Notes: a model not told the origin generated them from the letters alone. DNA of 64,000 nt from Elusimicrobiota bacterium (GCA_009778915.1 WRFH01000001.1:62001-126000); one strand, 5' to 3'; shown: positions 7,761 to 17,051, numbered from the stretch's first letter. Numbers and translations are program-made.

Positions 7761-9018
7761 TGTCTTTTCCCCTTTTCCAGAATTTATTTTTAAATTTGTT
7801 TTTAAATTTGAATTTATCTTTAAATTTATTCTTGAAAAATTTGGCCAGCCCGCCGACGGAAGTTTCGCGGTAATCGCTTTTCATGTCCCTGCCCGTCTGC
7901 ATCATGGTTGCCAAAACTTCGTCATAAGTGACGCGGTGTTCGCCGTCGGAGGCTATAGCGTAAGTCGCGCAGTCCAAAGCGCGCGCGGCGGCAAGCGCGT
8001 TGCGCTCAATACACGGAATTTGCACGAGCCCGCCTACGGGGTCACACGTCAGACCGAGGTGGTGTTCAAGCCCCATTTCAGCGGCGTACGCCATGCGTCT
8101 GTTGTCTCCCCCTTCTAATTGGCAGGCGGCCGCGGCGGCCATGGCGCACGCTATGCCTATTTCGCCCTGGCATCCGACTTCCGCGCCGGAAATAGACGCG
8201 TTAGCTTTTGCCAGATTCCCTACAAGCCCGGCGGTGGCAAGCGCGCGGATAATGGCGGAGTCATGGTACTCAAAAATTTCTTTTGTCAGCCGCAGGACGG
8301 ACGGCACCACGCCGCAAGAACCGCATGTCGGCGCCGTTACGACTGTTCCTCCGGCGGCGTTTTCTTCGGAACATGCCAGCGCGTAGGAAAATAAAGTGCT
8401 CATGCGCTGCACGTAAGGCGGCGCGGTTTCGGCTTTTCTGAAAAATCTTTTGGCTTTGCGTTCAAGGTGCAAATCGCCGGGCAGCACGCCGCGTCTTTCC
8501 AGCCCGCGCTCAATGGCTTTCTGCATTTGTTCCCAAATGTAAGCCAGAAACGCCCAAATATCTTTTCCTTCCACGTCTTCCACATATTCCCAAAGAGAGA
8601 TTTTGTGTTCCGCGCAGTAAGCCAAAATAGCTTCCATATTTTTGTGCGGGTAAATGGAATTGTCCTTTTTATCCGTCCCGTCGGAAATATCGCCGCCGCC
8701 TATGCTGTAAACGGTTTGTGAGTTAAGCAGGTTCCCGGCCTCGTCATAAGCTTCAAATTTCATGCCGTTAGGGTGGAACGGCAAAAATATTTTATACTCC
8801 CAAATTATTTCCACGGGTTTCGGAGCCAGCCCTTCCGTAACAGCGATATCTGTTAAATGGCCCTTTCCGGTCATGGCAAGTGAGCCGTAAAGATAAACTT
8901 TAAATCTGTCCGCGTTTTTATTTTCGGCCAAAAAATTTTCCGCCGCTTTGCGCGGCCCCATAGTGTGACTGCTGGAGGGCCCCATGCCCACCTTGTAAAG
9001 TTCGCGAATACTCTTCAT
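7747..9018 (-). CDS. sdaA: L-serine ammonia-lyase, iron-sulfur type
   Basis: 423 residues from the chosen start, single-chain form with beta then alpha domain. MGPSSSHTMGP near the N terminus is the family signature; CGSCGVVPS and CDPVGGLVQIPC carry cysteines for the 4Fe-4S cluster. Converts L-serine to pyruvate and ammonia. A longer reading starts 51 nt upstream, but the ATG at 9016-9018 gives the canonical N terminus and has TATAAT exactly 6 nt before it, suggesting leaderless mRNA. The last 35 residues are odd: a lysine/phenylalanine/asparagine tail built of near-repeats of KNKF encoded by an A/T tract, overlapping the nitroreductase start. Functional link: glycine cleavage genes further along the window. 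Confidence 0.93.
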   Translation of the reverse strand: MKSIRELYKVGMGPSSSHTMGPRKAAENFLAENKNADRFKVYLYGSLAMTGKGHLTDIAVTEGLAPKPVEIIWEYKIFLPFHPNGMKFEAYDEAGNLLNSQTVYSIGGGDISDGTDKKDNSIYPHKNMEAILAYCAEHKISLWEYVEDVEGKDIWAFLAYIWEQMQKAIERGLERRGVLPGDLHLERKAKRFFRKAETAPPYVQRMSTLFSYALACSEENAAGGTVVTAPTCGSCGVVPSVLRLTKEIFEYHDSAIIRALATAGLVGNLAKANASISGAEVGCQGEIGIACAMAAAAACQLEGGDNRRMAYAAEMGLEHHLGLTCDPVGGLVQIPCIERNALAAARALDCATYAIASDGEHRVTYDEVLATMMQTGRDMKSDYRETSVGGLAKFFKNKFKDKFKFKNKFKNKFWKRGKDNANS

Positions 9019-9024
9019 AAGAAT

Positions 9025-9030
9025 ATTATA
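9025..9030 (-). promoter_or_regulatory. -10 hexamer 6 nt before sdaA start (leaderless)
   Basis: Minus-strand TATAAT with 6 nt to the ATG. It overlaps the stop codon of mtaB, so sdaA may have an internal promoter as well as operon read-through. No good -35 is visible. Confidence 0.5.
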
Positions 9031-10264
9031 CCTTTCTATTTGCGTCAGGCGCACCCAGCAGAATATCATTTTTTGCGGAAGTTGTTTTTACGGTTAACAG
9101 CGAGCCTGCCTGTACGGGCGGAGTAAAATTTATTCTTAGAAAATTGCCGCTTACGCCGGAAGTGACGCCGTTTTTTGTTTTTTCAGCTAAAACTTCAACC
9201 GTTCTGCCAACTTGCGAAGCGGCAAAATTATTGCGCAGGATTTTGTCAAGCGCGCGCAGTTTGTCCGCGCGGTTTTTGATGACGGCGGGCGGCAGTTGCG
9301 TCAGTTTTGCGGCGGCCGTCATGGGGCGGGGGGAGAAACTGAAAACGTGCAGACCGCTTAATTTTAAATATGAAATAAAATTATAAGTTTCGTCAAAATT
9401 TTCATCCGTTTCCGTCGGATATCCGGCGATAACGTCCGCGTAAATTCCGATATCCGGGAAAATCTTCCGCAGTTCCGCAATCCGCGCGGCGTACTGCGCG
9501 GCGGTGTAGCGGCGGTTCATATCTTTTAAAATTTTATCACAACCGCTTTGCAGCGGGATATGGAAATAATTACAAAATTTTCCGCCGCCGCGTTTGGCCG
9601 CCGCAACCAGATTGTCTGTCAGCGTGTTAACTTCGATGGAAGAAAATCTCAGGCGGAATTTACCGGGCAGTTTAAAAATTTCTTCCGTCAGTTTTGCAAT
9701 GTCCGCGCCTGTAACCGGGCATTTGTAATTGCCGATATTAATTCCCGTCAGCACGATTTCATGAAAATTTTTTGAAATTAAATTTTGTATTTCCGCCGTC
9801 ACGTCCGCCATAGGTTTTGAGATTTTTTTATTACGCGCGAACGGCACAATGCAGTAAGAACAAAAACAATCGCACCCGTCCTGGATTTTGACGAAAGCGC
9901 GGCTTCTGCCCTCAGAGCCTGAAACCGTCCAACAGGTATCTTTGCCGAACAGTTCGCGCGCCAGTTCATATTTGTCAATAATCTGCGCTTTGGGGAAATT
10001 TTTTTTAATTTTTTCAACGTGCGCGGCGGCGTAGCAGCCGGTAAGCACCAGTTTCGCGCGCGGGTTTCTGGAAAGGATTTGGCGCGTCATTTTTTCAATG
10101 TCCGCGTCCGCTTTGGAAGTTACAGTGCAGGTATTTAAGACGGCAATTTGCGCGTCTTCAAAATTTTTAACAAACTCAGAACTCTGCGCCGCGAACATTT
10201 CTTTTATCGCCTGTGATTCTACCTGGTTAACGCGGCAGCCGAAAGTTTTTATAAATACTTTCAT
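9026..10264 (-). CDS. mtaB: tRNA N6-threonylcarbamoyladenosine methylthiotransferase
   Basis: 412 residues. N-terminal methylthiotransferase domain with KTFGCRVNQVES, NTCTV and TGCYA cysteines for the auxiliary cluster; radical SAM motif CDCFCSYCIVP; C-terminal TRAM-like segment. The CRVNQ wording and TCTVTSKAD favour the MtaB/YqeV branch over MiaB or RimO. It makes ms2t6A at position 37 of ANN-decoding tRNAs. Start overlaps rsmE by 4 nt; ends 8 nt before sdaA. Subfamily by motif only. Confidence 0.9.
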   Translation of the reverse strand: MKVFIKTFGCRVNQVESQAIKEMFAAQSSEFVKNFEDAQIAVLNTCTVTSKADADIEKMTRQILSRNPRAKLVLTGCYAAAHVEKIKKNFPKAQIIDKYELARELFGKDTCWTVSGSEGRSRAFVKIQDGCDCFCSYCIVPFARNKKISKPMADVTAEIQNLISKNFHEIVLTGINIGNYKCPVTGADIAKLTEEIFKLPGKFRLRFSSIEVNTLTDNLVAAAKRGGGKFCNYFHIPLQSGCDKILKDMNRRYTAAQYAARIAELRKIFPDIGIYADVIAGYPTETDENFDETYNFISYLKLSGLHVFSFSPRPMTAAAKLTQLPPAVIKNRADKLRALDKILRNNFAASQVGRTVEVLAEKTKNGVTSGVSGNFLRINFTPPVQAGSLLTVKTTSAKNDILLGAPDANRKV

Positions 10265-10944
10265 AAAGAGAGCGCGATTGCGGCGGCGGCGAGGGCCGCT
10301 GTTTCCGCACGCATTATGTTTACGCCGAGAGTTGCGGTTTTCGCGCCGCGCCCAAGCGCGAGTTCTATCTCCTGTTCGGTAAATCCCCCGACGGGGCCGG
10401 TGAAAATTCTCAGATTTTTTTTGCCGGAAATAATTTTGGGAAGAGGGGTATTTTCTTCTTTTTCATAAGCGATAATATCGCCATCGGCGATTGCATTTTC
10501 AAATTTTGCGGGCGGCAGAATTTGCGGGATTAAAGAAGTTTCGCACTGTTTGACGGCGGCGAGCACGACAGCCTGCCAGCGGTCATTTTTGGTATCCCAT
10601 TTTTTTAAAATATCTTGCTCCGTGCGCTCGGTTATAACGGGCAGAAAAGCGTAAACGCCGAGCTGCGTTCCCTTATCCAAAATTTCTTCGGTCTCCGTTC
10701 TGCCGACGGGCGCGAAACATAAAGTCAAATTTCTGGGCGGCAGTCTCAGCGGAATTTCCGCCGTAACGCGGCCTTGCACAAGCGTTTTACCGGCGCTTTC
10801 TATGACGGCGGAATATTTTTTAACGCCGTCAAAAATTTTAATGCCGTCGCCGTTCTTCGCGCGCATTACGCCGCTCAAATGGCGCGCCTCGTCGCCTTTG
10901 ATAATGAATTTTCCGTCGGTAACCTCAGCCAAATACTGCGGCAT
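10261..10944 (-). CDS. rsmE: 16S rRNA m3U1498 methyltransferase
   Basis: 227 residues, family length. SPOUT-type C terminus: IFTGPVGGFTEQEIELA and ILRAETA-like NIMRAETAALAA, which forms the knotted SAM site. N-terminal PUA-like segment includes HLSGVMRAKNGD. Methylates U1498 of 16S rRNA in the 30S subunit. Coupled by 1-4 nt overlaps to the GDYXXLXY gene upstream and mtaB downstream. Confidence 0.92.
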   Translation of the reverse strand: MPQYLAEVTDGKFIIKGDEARHLSGVMRAKNGDGIKIFDGVKKYSAVIESAGKTLVQGRVTAEIPLRLPPRNLTLCFAPVGRTETEEILDKGTQLGVYAFLPVITERTEQDILKKWDTKNDRWQAVVLAAVKQCETSLIPQILPPAKFENAIADGDIIAYEKEENTPLPKIISGKKNLRIFTGPVGGFTEQEIELALGRGAKTATLGVNIMRAETAALAAAAIALSL

Positions 10945-11438
10945 TATGGTTTTAACTCCTGTAAATTTTCATCTGTTAAACCGTAAAGCACGGCGGTGTC
11001 TTTGCCGTCGTATTTCAAAATCGCGTATTTTGCCCGGGAATAAATGCCGGCGTAACCTTCCTGAAAGAAGAATGACGACGGTAAATTATTTTTGAGTTTT
11101 ATGTCGCACTTCCCGGCTTTAGATTTTAAAATAGCGTCTTTGATTGTTTGGTCAACCTCCGCCTGCCTGTCGGAAAGCAAAGCCTCCGGCGGCACGCTGT
11201 CCAGGTCAGCCTTATTGCCGGAATGCCCAATATTTTTTTCATCAAGCGTCAAACAGAGTGAATCTTCGGCGTAACGCAGCGCCATATAATCGCCCTGCAT
11301 TAAGGAACGCGGATCGACGGGGCGCAGCTGCATATAAAAAGTTTTGCCGCTTTTTAAAACAGATTCTTTTTGCCAGACGGAGTACACCAGCGCGGCGCAG
11401 ATTAAAAATATAAAAAGTAGAAAAAGTTTAACGCGCAT
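10944..11438 (-). CDS. GDYXXLXY-domain membrane-anchored protein
   Basis: 164 residues with an N-terminal membrane helix (VKLFLLFIFLICAALVY) and a periplasmic domain carrying SLMQGDYMALRY, which is the GDYxxLxY family signature after which the domain is named. These genes travel with DUF2157 and DUF4401 membrane proteins, exactly as here. Role unknown; probably an envelope protein complex. Overlaps both neighbours. Confidence 0.85.
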   Translation of the reverse strand: MRVKLFLLFIFLICAALVYSVWQKESVLKSGKTFYMQLRPVDPRSLMQGDYMALRYAEDSLCLTLDEKNIGHSGNKADLDSVPPEALLSDRQAEVDQTIKDAILKSKAGKCDIKLKNNLPSSFFFQEGYAGIYSRAKYAILKYDGKDTAVLYGLTDENLQELKP

Positions 11439-12498
11439 AAATCCTCCGCGCCAGCTGTTGCGCGCCGAACAGGAACAAGCCGCTTGCCATCAGCAGAAGA
11501 GATTTTGTCATAAGCGAAACCTGCAGGCTGTAATACAAATAAATAATTCCGCCGCCGAGAGTCGTATAACCCAGAATTTCAACTTTTAAATCATCAAAAA
11601 ATTTGCCGAGCAGCAGGAAAAATAGGCCGTAAAGAATAGGCAGATTAAAAGGCATAAGCGCGAAAATTAAGACGGCAAAAACAAGATAATCGTTATTTTT
11701 AACGCCGGACGTAAATTTTTTATAGGCCAGAAACATCAGGCCGAAATACGCGGCCAGCAATATTTTCTGCCAGTTGAAAATTACGTCTGTATAAGGCGTT
11801 TGCATTTGCACGCTCACTCCGCCGCCCAGCCAGCCGGCTCCGGCGGAGAAAAGAGCAAAAGACGCGGGAACCAACGCGGAAGTTATAAGCGCCCACGCGG
11901 CGGGATTTAAAAATTTTTTACGCGCCGCGAAAATTATTCCGGAAATGATAAAGAAAATCAAAATTATAAAATCAAAACTTATATATTGGTATCCGCGGTT
12001 ATCGAACATCATGTAATATTTGGCGTAAACGCACAACGCAAAGAGGAAAACCGCGATAAAGCGGTCTATGAAACTGTCAAAAAATTTATACGGGATTATT
12101 GCCATGAGAAAAGTTAAAATAAGAAAACCATTCTCGCGGAAACTCCAGTCCGCCGCCGCGGTGATAATGCACGCGCGGCCGAAAAGCATGGCGACTAACA
12201 CGCATTGTTCGAAGAAGAATTTTAACATCGGACCGAGGTACGGCAGCACTAATTTTTTAAGCGTTACCGCCGCGCCCATGCTGATTATGCCGAGTACCAA
12301 ATAAGCCGCGCCTTCGCGCATTGTAAAAGCGACGCCGCCGACCGCGCCGAAAAACAGGCAGGACGACACAAACGCGCCGATACCCAGAATTATTTTTATT
12401 ATTACCGGAATATCATCGGTGCCGCCGCCGCGCATAATTTCCATCGCGGAGGATTTTTGAGCTTCGGGGACGTATTTTAAAATTTCTTCGTCAGTCAT
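11428..12498 (-). CDS. DUF4401-type integral membrane protein
   Basis: 356 residues from the chosen start with roughly ten hydrophobic helices. An upstream start at 12534 would add 12 residues; the ATG at 12496-12498 gives MTDEEIL and overlaps the DUF2157 stop by 8 nt, typical of this operon. Family assigned mainly from context, between DUF2157 and GDYXXLXY genes, plus topology. Function unknown; the three proteins likely form one inner-membrane assembly. Confidence 0.75.
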   Translation of the reverse strand: MTDEEILKYVPEAQKSSAMEIMRGGGTDDIPVIIKIILGIGAFVSSCLFFGAVGGVAFTMREGAAYLVLGIISMGAAVTLKKLVLPYLGPMLKFFFEQCVLVAMLFGRACIITAAADWSFRENGFLILTFLMAIIPYKFFDSFIDRFIAVFLFALCVYAKYYMMFDNRGYQYISFDFIILIFFIISGIIFAARKKFLNPAAWALITSALVPASFALFSAGAGWLGGGVSVQMQTPYTDVIFNWQKILLAAYFGLMFLAYKKFTSGVKNNDYLVFAVLIFALMPFNLPILYGLFFLLLGKFFDDLKVEILGYTTLGGGIIYLYYSLQVSLMTKSLLLMASGLFLFGAQQLARRIYAR

Positions 12499-13375
12499 TT
12501 TTCGCCCCCTTGAATTTCGCGTTAATTTTGACAAGGGTAAAACCTATCAGGCCGGAAATAATTAAAATAATCATCCCCATTCCCCAGAGGCCGTTAACGG
12601 CGTCAACATTTGAAAGTTTGACAACCGCCCAATATCCGGCCAAACCCAGAGAGAGACCGAGAAAATAAATATTTTTACGTCTGAAAAAATAAATAGAAAA
12701 TAAAACCGCCGCCCAAACCAGCGGCAGCCAAGCGCGCATATTTTCCCAATGGTCAACCGAGTCTATGACCGCCAATACGGTAATATAAGTATTAATTAGG
12801 TATTCAAAATACGGTTGTTGTTTAACAATTTTAAAAGGCAGCAGCGTGACAAGTAAAAACGCGAAATTAACAAGACAGAAAATCCATATTGCCGGATTTA
12901 ACGGGGACAGCGCCAAAGTCACGTTAACCAAAATTACAAACAAAACCCAGCCGGATGTTTTGTTCATACAGAGCGCGAGCGGCAGCGTCATTACGGTCCA
13001 CATTAAAAACAAATCATAAGCGTTTGCGCCGGTCTGATAAATTTGGCCGAACACAGCCAGAAACGCGCCGACGAAAACTGCCGCAGCAGTGCCCGCCGCC
13101 TGACCAGAGTAAGAGTCAAAACCTTTGACAAACGCGGCGGCCGCGCTTGCTAAAATCAAGGCCATGCAGACTGCCAGTTTTACAAATTTTGGTATTAAAA
13201 ACCAGTTGAACGCGAAGAAAAATATTACGCCGGCGACAAAAAGCGCGGCGCCCAGGAAAAGCAAAACCTTGTCCGCCCACGGCGCAAAAGTTTGCGCGGC
13301 GTTTTGGCGGCATATTTTTGCCAATGCGCCGTAGGTTATAATATTTTTGTTATATAGTTCGTCAACTTTTTTCAT
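12491..13375 (-). CDS. DUF2157-type integral membrane protein
   Basis: 294 residues. An N-terminal soluble stretch (VDELYNKNIITYGALAKI) is followed by about nine membrane helices starting near residue 38, as in DUF2157 proteins. It overlaps dnaJ by 4 nt upstream and DUF4401 by 8 nt downstream. Function unknown; the family co-occurs with DUF4401 and GDYXXLXY proteins. Confidence 0.78.
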   Translation of the reverse strand: MKKVDELYNKNIITYGALAKICRQNAAQTFAPWADKVLLFLGAALFVAGVIFFFAFNWFLIPKFVKLAVCMALILASAAAAFVKGFDSYSGQAAGTAAAVFVGAFLAVFGQIYQTGANAYDLFLMWTVMTLPLALCMNKTSGWVLFVILVNVTLALSPLNPAIWIFCLVNFAFLLVTLLPFKIVKQQPYFEYLINTYITVLAVIDSVDHWENMRAWLPLVWAAVLFSIYFFRRKNIYFLGLSLGLAGYWAVVKLSNVDAVNGLWGMGMIILIISGLIGFTLVKINAKFKGAKND

Positions 13376-14475
13376 TTAAATAATTTTTCAAAAAAACTTT
13401 TGTCTTCGGAATTTTCTTTTTCAAAAGCTTCAAGCAATTCGCGCTGTTTTGAAGTCAGGTTTTTCGGTACGTCTATCAAGATTATAACTTTTAAATCGCC
13501 GAATCCGCGCTTACCCAGTTTCGGCATGCCCGCGCCGGAGATTTTTACCGCGGTGCCGTGCTGCGTGCCTTTGGCGACGGTCACTTCCAAAGTTTCTTTC
13601 AAAATATTCGGCACTTTTATTTTGCCGCCTAGAGCGGCCGTCGGGAAAGAGACAGGGACTTCCAAAACCAAATCTTCCTCTTCGCGCGTAAAAATTTTAT
13701 GTTTTTTGACGTGCACTTCAATATATAAATCGCCGTACCCTCCGCCTTTTAAACCCAAATCACCGGCGTTGGGCACGCGCAGCGTCATGCCTTCGCGTAT
13801 GCCGGCGGGTACTTTTACCGTGATATTTTTTTTAGTTTTTTGGCGGCCGTTGCCGCGGCATTTTTTGCACGGGTGTTCCAAAACCGTGCCCTGCCCGGCG
13901 CAGTCCGGGCACATTTGACGCATGCTGAAGAAACCCTGGCTGAACTGCACTACGCCGGAGCCCCGGCACGTCGGGCAGGTTTTTGAATGAGTTCCCGGCT
14001 GAGCGCCTGTGCCGCCGCATTCCTGACAAGAGTCCATAGCGTCATATTGTACCGGAGTGTCCAAACCCGTAAAAGCTTCTTCCAAAGTGATTTCGATATC
14101 CAATTTTAAATCGGAGCCGCGCTGGGCGCCGCTTCTTGCCCTGCCGCCGAACGCGCCGCTGAAACTGCCGCCGAAAACGTCCCCGAACACGGAATTGAAA
14201 ATATCGTTGATATCGGCAAAGCCGCCGCCGTGGAAATTGCCCGCGCCGCTTACGCCTTCATGACCGTACGCGTCGTACATTCGGCGTTTTTCTTCGTCGG
14301 ATAAAACCGAGAACGCCTCATTTACGCTTTTAAATTTTTCTTCGGATTCTTTATTTCCCGGGTTTCTGTCCGGGTGGTATTTCATGGCAAGGCGGCGGTA
14401 GCTGGATTTAATTTCCGCGCCGCTTGCGTTTTTGGCCACTTCTAAAGTTTTGTAATAGTCTTCTTTTTCCGGCAT
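13372..14475 (-). CDS. dnaJ: chaperone DnaJ (type I Hsp40)
   Basis: 367 residues. J domain at 1-70 with YHPDRNPG (HPD motif), a Gly/Phe-rich linker including a GGRARSGAQRG stretch, four CxxCxGxG zinc-finger motifs (CQECGGTG, CPTCRGSG, CPDCAGQG, CKKCRGNG) and C-terminal substrate-binding domains. Co-chaperone of DnaK. It opens the eight-gene minus-strand operon; dnaK and grpE are not within the window. No CIRCE element was seen upstream. Confidence 0.97.
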   Translation of the reverse strand: MPEKEDYYKTLEVAKNASGAEIKSSYRRLAMKYHPDRNPGNKESEEKFKSVNEAFSVLSDEEKRRMYDAYGHEGVSGAGNFHGGGFADINDIFNSVFGDVFGGSFSGAFGGRARSGAQRGSDLKLDIEITLEEAFTGLDTPVQYDAMDSCQECGGTGAQPGTHSKTCPTCRGSGVVQFSQGFFSMRQMCPDCAGQGTVLEHPCKKCRGNGRQKTKKNITVKVPAGIREGMTLRVPNAGDLGLKGGGYGDLYIEVHVKKHKIFTREEEDLVLEVPVSFPTAALGGKIKVPNILKETLEVTVAKGTQHGTAVKISGAGMPKLGKRGFGDLKVIILIDVPKNLTSKQRELLEAFEKENSEDKSFFEKLFK

Positions 14476-14521
14476 TAAATTTTTCCTTAAAAAAGTTTTG
14501 TCCTTATTTTAACAGAGGTTT

Positions 14522-14563
14522 ACCCCTCACCCCAACCCCTCTCCCGCAAGGGGCGAGGGGAAA
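14522..14563. repeat. solo end of family A intergenic repeat
   Basis: One arm only: CCCTCACCCC followed by a CTCTCCC...GGGGCGAGGGG hairpin. No partner arm is present before the adjacent family B element, so it is probably a decayed or partial copy. Confidence 0.6.
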
Positions 14564-14612
14564 GATACGGCAATTCCTTATAAAAGTATGGCCCTCACAA
14601 CAAAGGTGTTGT

Positions 14613-14744
14613 TTTCTCCCCTTTTAAGGGGAGTACCGCCGAAGGCGGGGAGGGGTTTTGAACCGGTGGACAAACTATATTAATCGGTGCTGGTTCAAAA
14701 CCCTTCCCCCGCTTCGCGGGTACTTCCCTTATAAAGGGAAGAAA
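14613..14744. mobile_element. family B miniature inverted-repeat element, copy 1
   Basis: About 132 bp. Each end has a CTCCCCTT..AAGGGGAG-type hairpin, then a GC hairpin (ACCGCC..GGCGG or CCCGC..GCGGG), then GAGGGGTTTT facing inward. The centre resembles the copy at 41233. No coding capacity. Confidence 0.75.
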
Positions 14745-14763
14745 GTTATATTGTTGTAAAAAA

Positions 14764-15243
14764 TTATCTCAGGTCAAATATAGTGTTGTCGTTAGTGTTA
14801 ATTTTCCCGCCCATCGCGGCGCAGACGCGCGCGCCTTTTGTGGCGTTGGCGTTACTGTCGACAATGCACTGTTTCGTCTCGTTTTGAACGTCAAAAGTTA
14901 AATAGTAATTTTCCAAACCGCTGGTTTGTATCAGGTTGTTGGAGGGGCCGGAAAGCTTTATTGTAAATTTACCGAAATCCATAGTATCCGTGCCGGATAA
15001 CGTCGCCGACGGGAACCGCACGTCTAGCGTGTTGAAATTATTTGTGAACGTATGATTGTTCTCCAAATAAAAACGCATTTGGGCGGTATAAATTGTCTGC
15101 ATGCTGTCATACGCGCGTTTGCCCAGCGCGATGTCTACCGTGTCAATATATTTCGGCAGCGCGATGGCTACCAGTATTGAAATAATTACGATAACCATCA
15201 AAATTTCAATAAGCGTAAAACCTTTTTTTAATATTTTATTCAT
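14764..15243 (-). CDS. type IV pilin-like protein
   Basis: 159 residues. Class III signal peptide: short basic leader MNKILKKG followed by FTLIEILMVIVIISILVAIALP, with cleavage before F and the conserved E5. A globular domain has two C-terminal cysteines (CIVDS and CAAM) that could form a disulfide. A pilin or pseudopilin assembled by type IV pilus/type II secretion machinery. Its start overlaps the end of the DegT-type aminotransferase gene by 8 nt, an unusual pairing hinting at glycan modification; that is inference. A family B element lies just downstream. Confidence 0.9.
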   Translation of the reverse strand: MNKILKKGFTLIEILMVIVIISILVAIALPKYIDTVDIALGKRAYDSMQTIYTAQMRFYLENNHTFTNNFNTLDVRFPSATLSGTDTMDFGKFTIKLSGPSNNLIQTSGLENYYLTFDVQNETKQCIVDSNANATKGARVCAAMGGKINTNDNTIFDLR

Positions 15244-16354
15244 AGAAGCTCCTGATGACTTTACAGACTCTTTGAACCTGCTCCTCCGTCATTTCCGGGA
15301 ACATCGGTATGGACACCACTTCTCTGGCCGCGCGCTCCGCGTGAGGGTAATCTTCCGCTTTAAAATTCAGCTCTTTATAAACAGGCTGTTTATATAAAGG
15401 CACAGGGTAATAAACCGCGCAGCCGATATTATTTTTCTTCAAGTGCTCCATCAACGCGTCGCGTTTTTCGGCGCGGATGGTGTAGACGTAAAAGGACTGG
15501 CTCCAGCCGGCCGGCGTCTGCGGCGGCGGAGTTATGGGGATACCTCTTAAATTTTTGGCGTATAACGCGGCAACGCGGTTGCGGTTTTCCGTCCACTGTT
15601 TCAAGTGCCGCATTTTGACGCGCAGGATTGCCGCCTGCACTTCGTCCATGCGTAGGGTGGAGCCTTCATGGTCATATTCATAAGCTTTATCTTTCGCGCG
15701 GCCGCTGTGGCGCAGGCTGCGGCAAAGGTCAGCGATATGTTCGTCGTTAGTCGTAACAGCGCCGGCGTCTCCGCACGCGCCTAAATTTTTGCTCGGGTAA
15801 AAACTGAAAGCGCCGGCGTTGCTTATCGCGCCGGTCATAACGCCGCCGCACATCGCAAGGTGGCTCTGCGCGCAGTCTTCTATGACTTTTAAATTGTGCT
15901 CTTTCGCGATTTTCATTATTTCAGGCATGTCCGCAGGATAACCGTAAAGGTGCACGGGAAGAATTGCTTTTGTTTTTTTGGCGATTTTGCGTTTGATGTC
16001 TTTAGCGTCAATGTTGTAAGTCGCCGGGTTAATATCCGCAAAAATAAAATTCGCGCCGGTCAGGCTTACGGAAGTCGTCGTCGCCACAAAAGTAAAAGGA
16101 GTCGTGATAACCTCGTCGCCTTTGCCTATGCCTGCCGCCGCCAGCGCTATTTGTATCGCGCTCGCGCCGCTTGAGCAGGAGACGGCATATTTTGTGCCTA
16201 TCATCTGCGCGAATTCTTTTTCAAAAGCTTCAGTCTCAGGCCCCAAAAGCCATTTCATGGAGTTTAACGCTTTAACCGCGGCGTCATTAATTTCCTGTTT
16301 AAGGCTGTCATGCTGCTCGGCCAAATTAAATAACGGCACTGATTGTTCTGTCAT
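15236..16354 (-). CDS. DegT/DnrJ/EryC1/StrS family sugar aminotransferase
   Basis: 372 residues, family length. PLP enzyme of fold type I with SCSSGASAIQIAL, VIEDCAQSHLA and FSFYPSKNLGACGDAG (Schiff-base lysine in PSKNLG). Members transaminate keto-sugar nucleotides to amino sugars for surface glycans. The precise sugar cannot be inferred. Overlaps the pilin gene downstream and starts 2 nt after the MgtC gene stops. Confidence 0.93.
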   Translation of the reverse strand: MTEQSVPLFNLAEQHDSLKQEINDAAVKALNSMKWLLGPETEAFEKEFAQMIGTKYAVSCSSGASAIQIALAAAGIGKGDEVITTPFTFVATTTSVSLTGANFIFADINPATYNIDAKDIKRKIAKKTKAILPVHLYGYPADMPEIMKIAKEHNLKVIEDCAQSHLAMCGGVMTGAISNAGAFSFYPSKNLGACGDAGAVTTNDEHIADLCRSLRHSGRAKDKAYEYDHEGSTLRMDEVQAAILRVKMRHLKQWTENRNRVAALYAKNLRGIPITPPPQTPAGWSQSFYVYTIRAEKRDALMEHLKKNNIGCAVYYPVPLYKQPVYKELNFKAEDYPHAERAAREVVSIPMFPEMTEEQVQRVCKVIRSFYE

Positions 16355-16356
16355 AT

Positions 16357-16992
16357 TTACCTCGTCAAATCTTTTATTTCCGGCATTTCAAAAAGCTCTT
16401 TTGTGATTCTTTCAAATTCGTGGCCCGTGAAAGTGGCGACTATATTAACCGTAAAATAGCCGTTTTCTTTTAACACTTTTCTTTTAATAATTTCCACACC
16501 GTATTTTTCCATAGCCGCGGAAATTTTTTGCACTATTTTCCAGCTGGGCTCGCAGATAATGTGCAGCGTTTCATAACGGCGCACTTTATCAAGCAGTTTC
16601 ATTGATTTGCGCAGGATTAACTGCACTATTAAAACTATGGCGGACGCGGCGAAAGCTATGCCGTAATAGCCGTATCCCAAAGCCATGCCGACGGCCGCTA
16701 CCAGCCATACGCAGGCGGCGGTGGTTAAGCCGGAAATTTTATTGCCGTCCCGCAGTATGGAGCCCGCGCCCAAAAAACCCACGCCCGCTATAATCTGCGC
16801 GGAAATCCTGGCCGGGTCCGCCCCCAAAGCGGCGGAGTATAAGGACACCAGCGTAAACGCCGTGGAGCCGACGCAAATCAGCGTCAGCGTCGCAAATCCC
16901 GCCGGTTTGTCGTGATACTGCCTTTCCAGTCCTATTAAGCCGCCGAGAAGAAGAGACAGCAAAAGCCTTTGAACAACAATCATTTCATCCAT
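16357..16992 (-). CDS. MgtC/SapB family membrane protein
   Basis: 211 residues. Signature LLGGLIGLERQYHDKPAGFATLTLICVGS opens the protein, five hydrophobic helices fill residues about 1-130, and a C-terminal ACT-like soluble domain follows. In other bacteria MgtC-like proteins influence magnesium limitation survival and ATP synthase activity. Start at 16992 or three codons later. A minus-strand TATAAT about 40-50 nt upstream may be its promoter. Confidence 0.9.
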   Translation of the reverse strand: MDEMIVVQRLLLSLLLGGLIGLERQYHDKPAGFATLTLICVGSTAFTLVSLYSAALGADPARISAQIIAGVGFLGAGSILRDGNKISGLTTAACVWLVAAVGMALGYGYYGIAFAASAIVLIVQLILRKSMKLLDKVRRYETLHIICEPSWKIVQKISAAMEKYGVEIIKRKVLKENGYFTVNIVATFTGHEFERITKELFEMPEIKDLTR

Positions 16993-17051
16993 GCGGTCAC
17001 CGCCATCATCAGACGTTTATTATATATAACAAATTATATCATTTACTTTAT

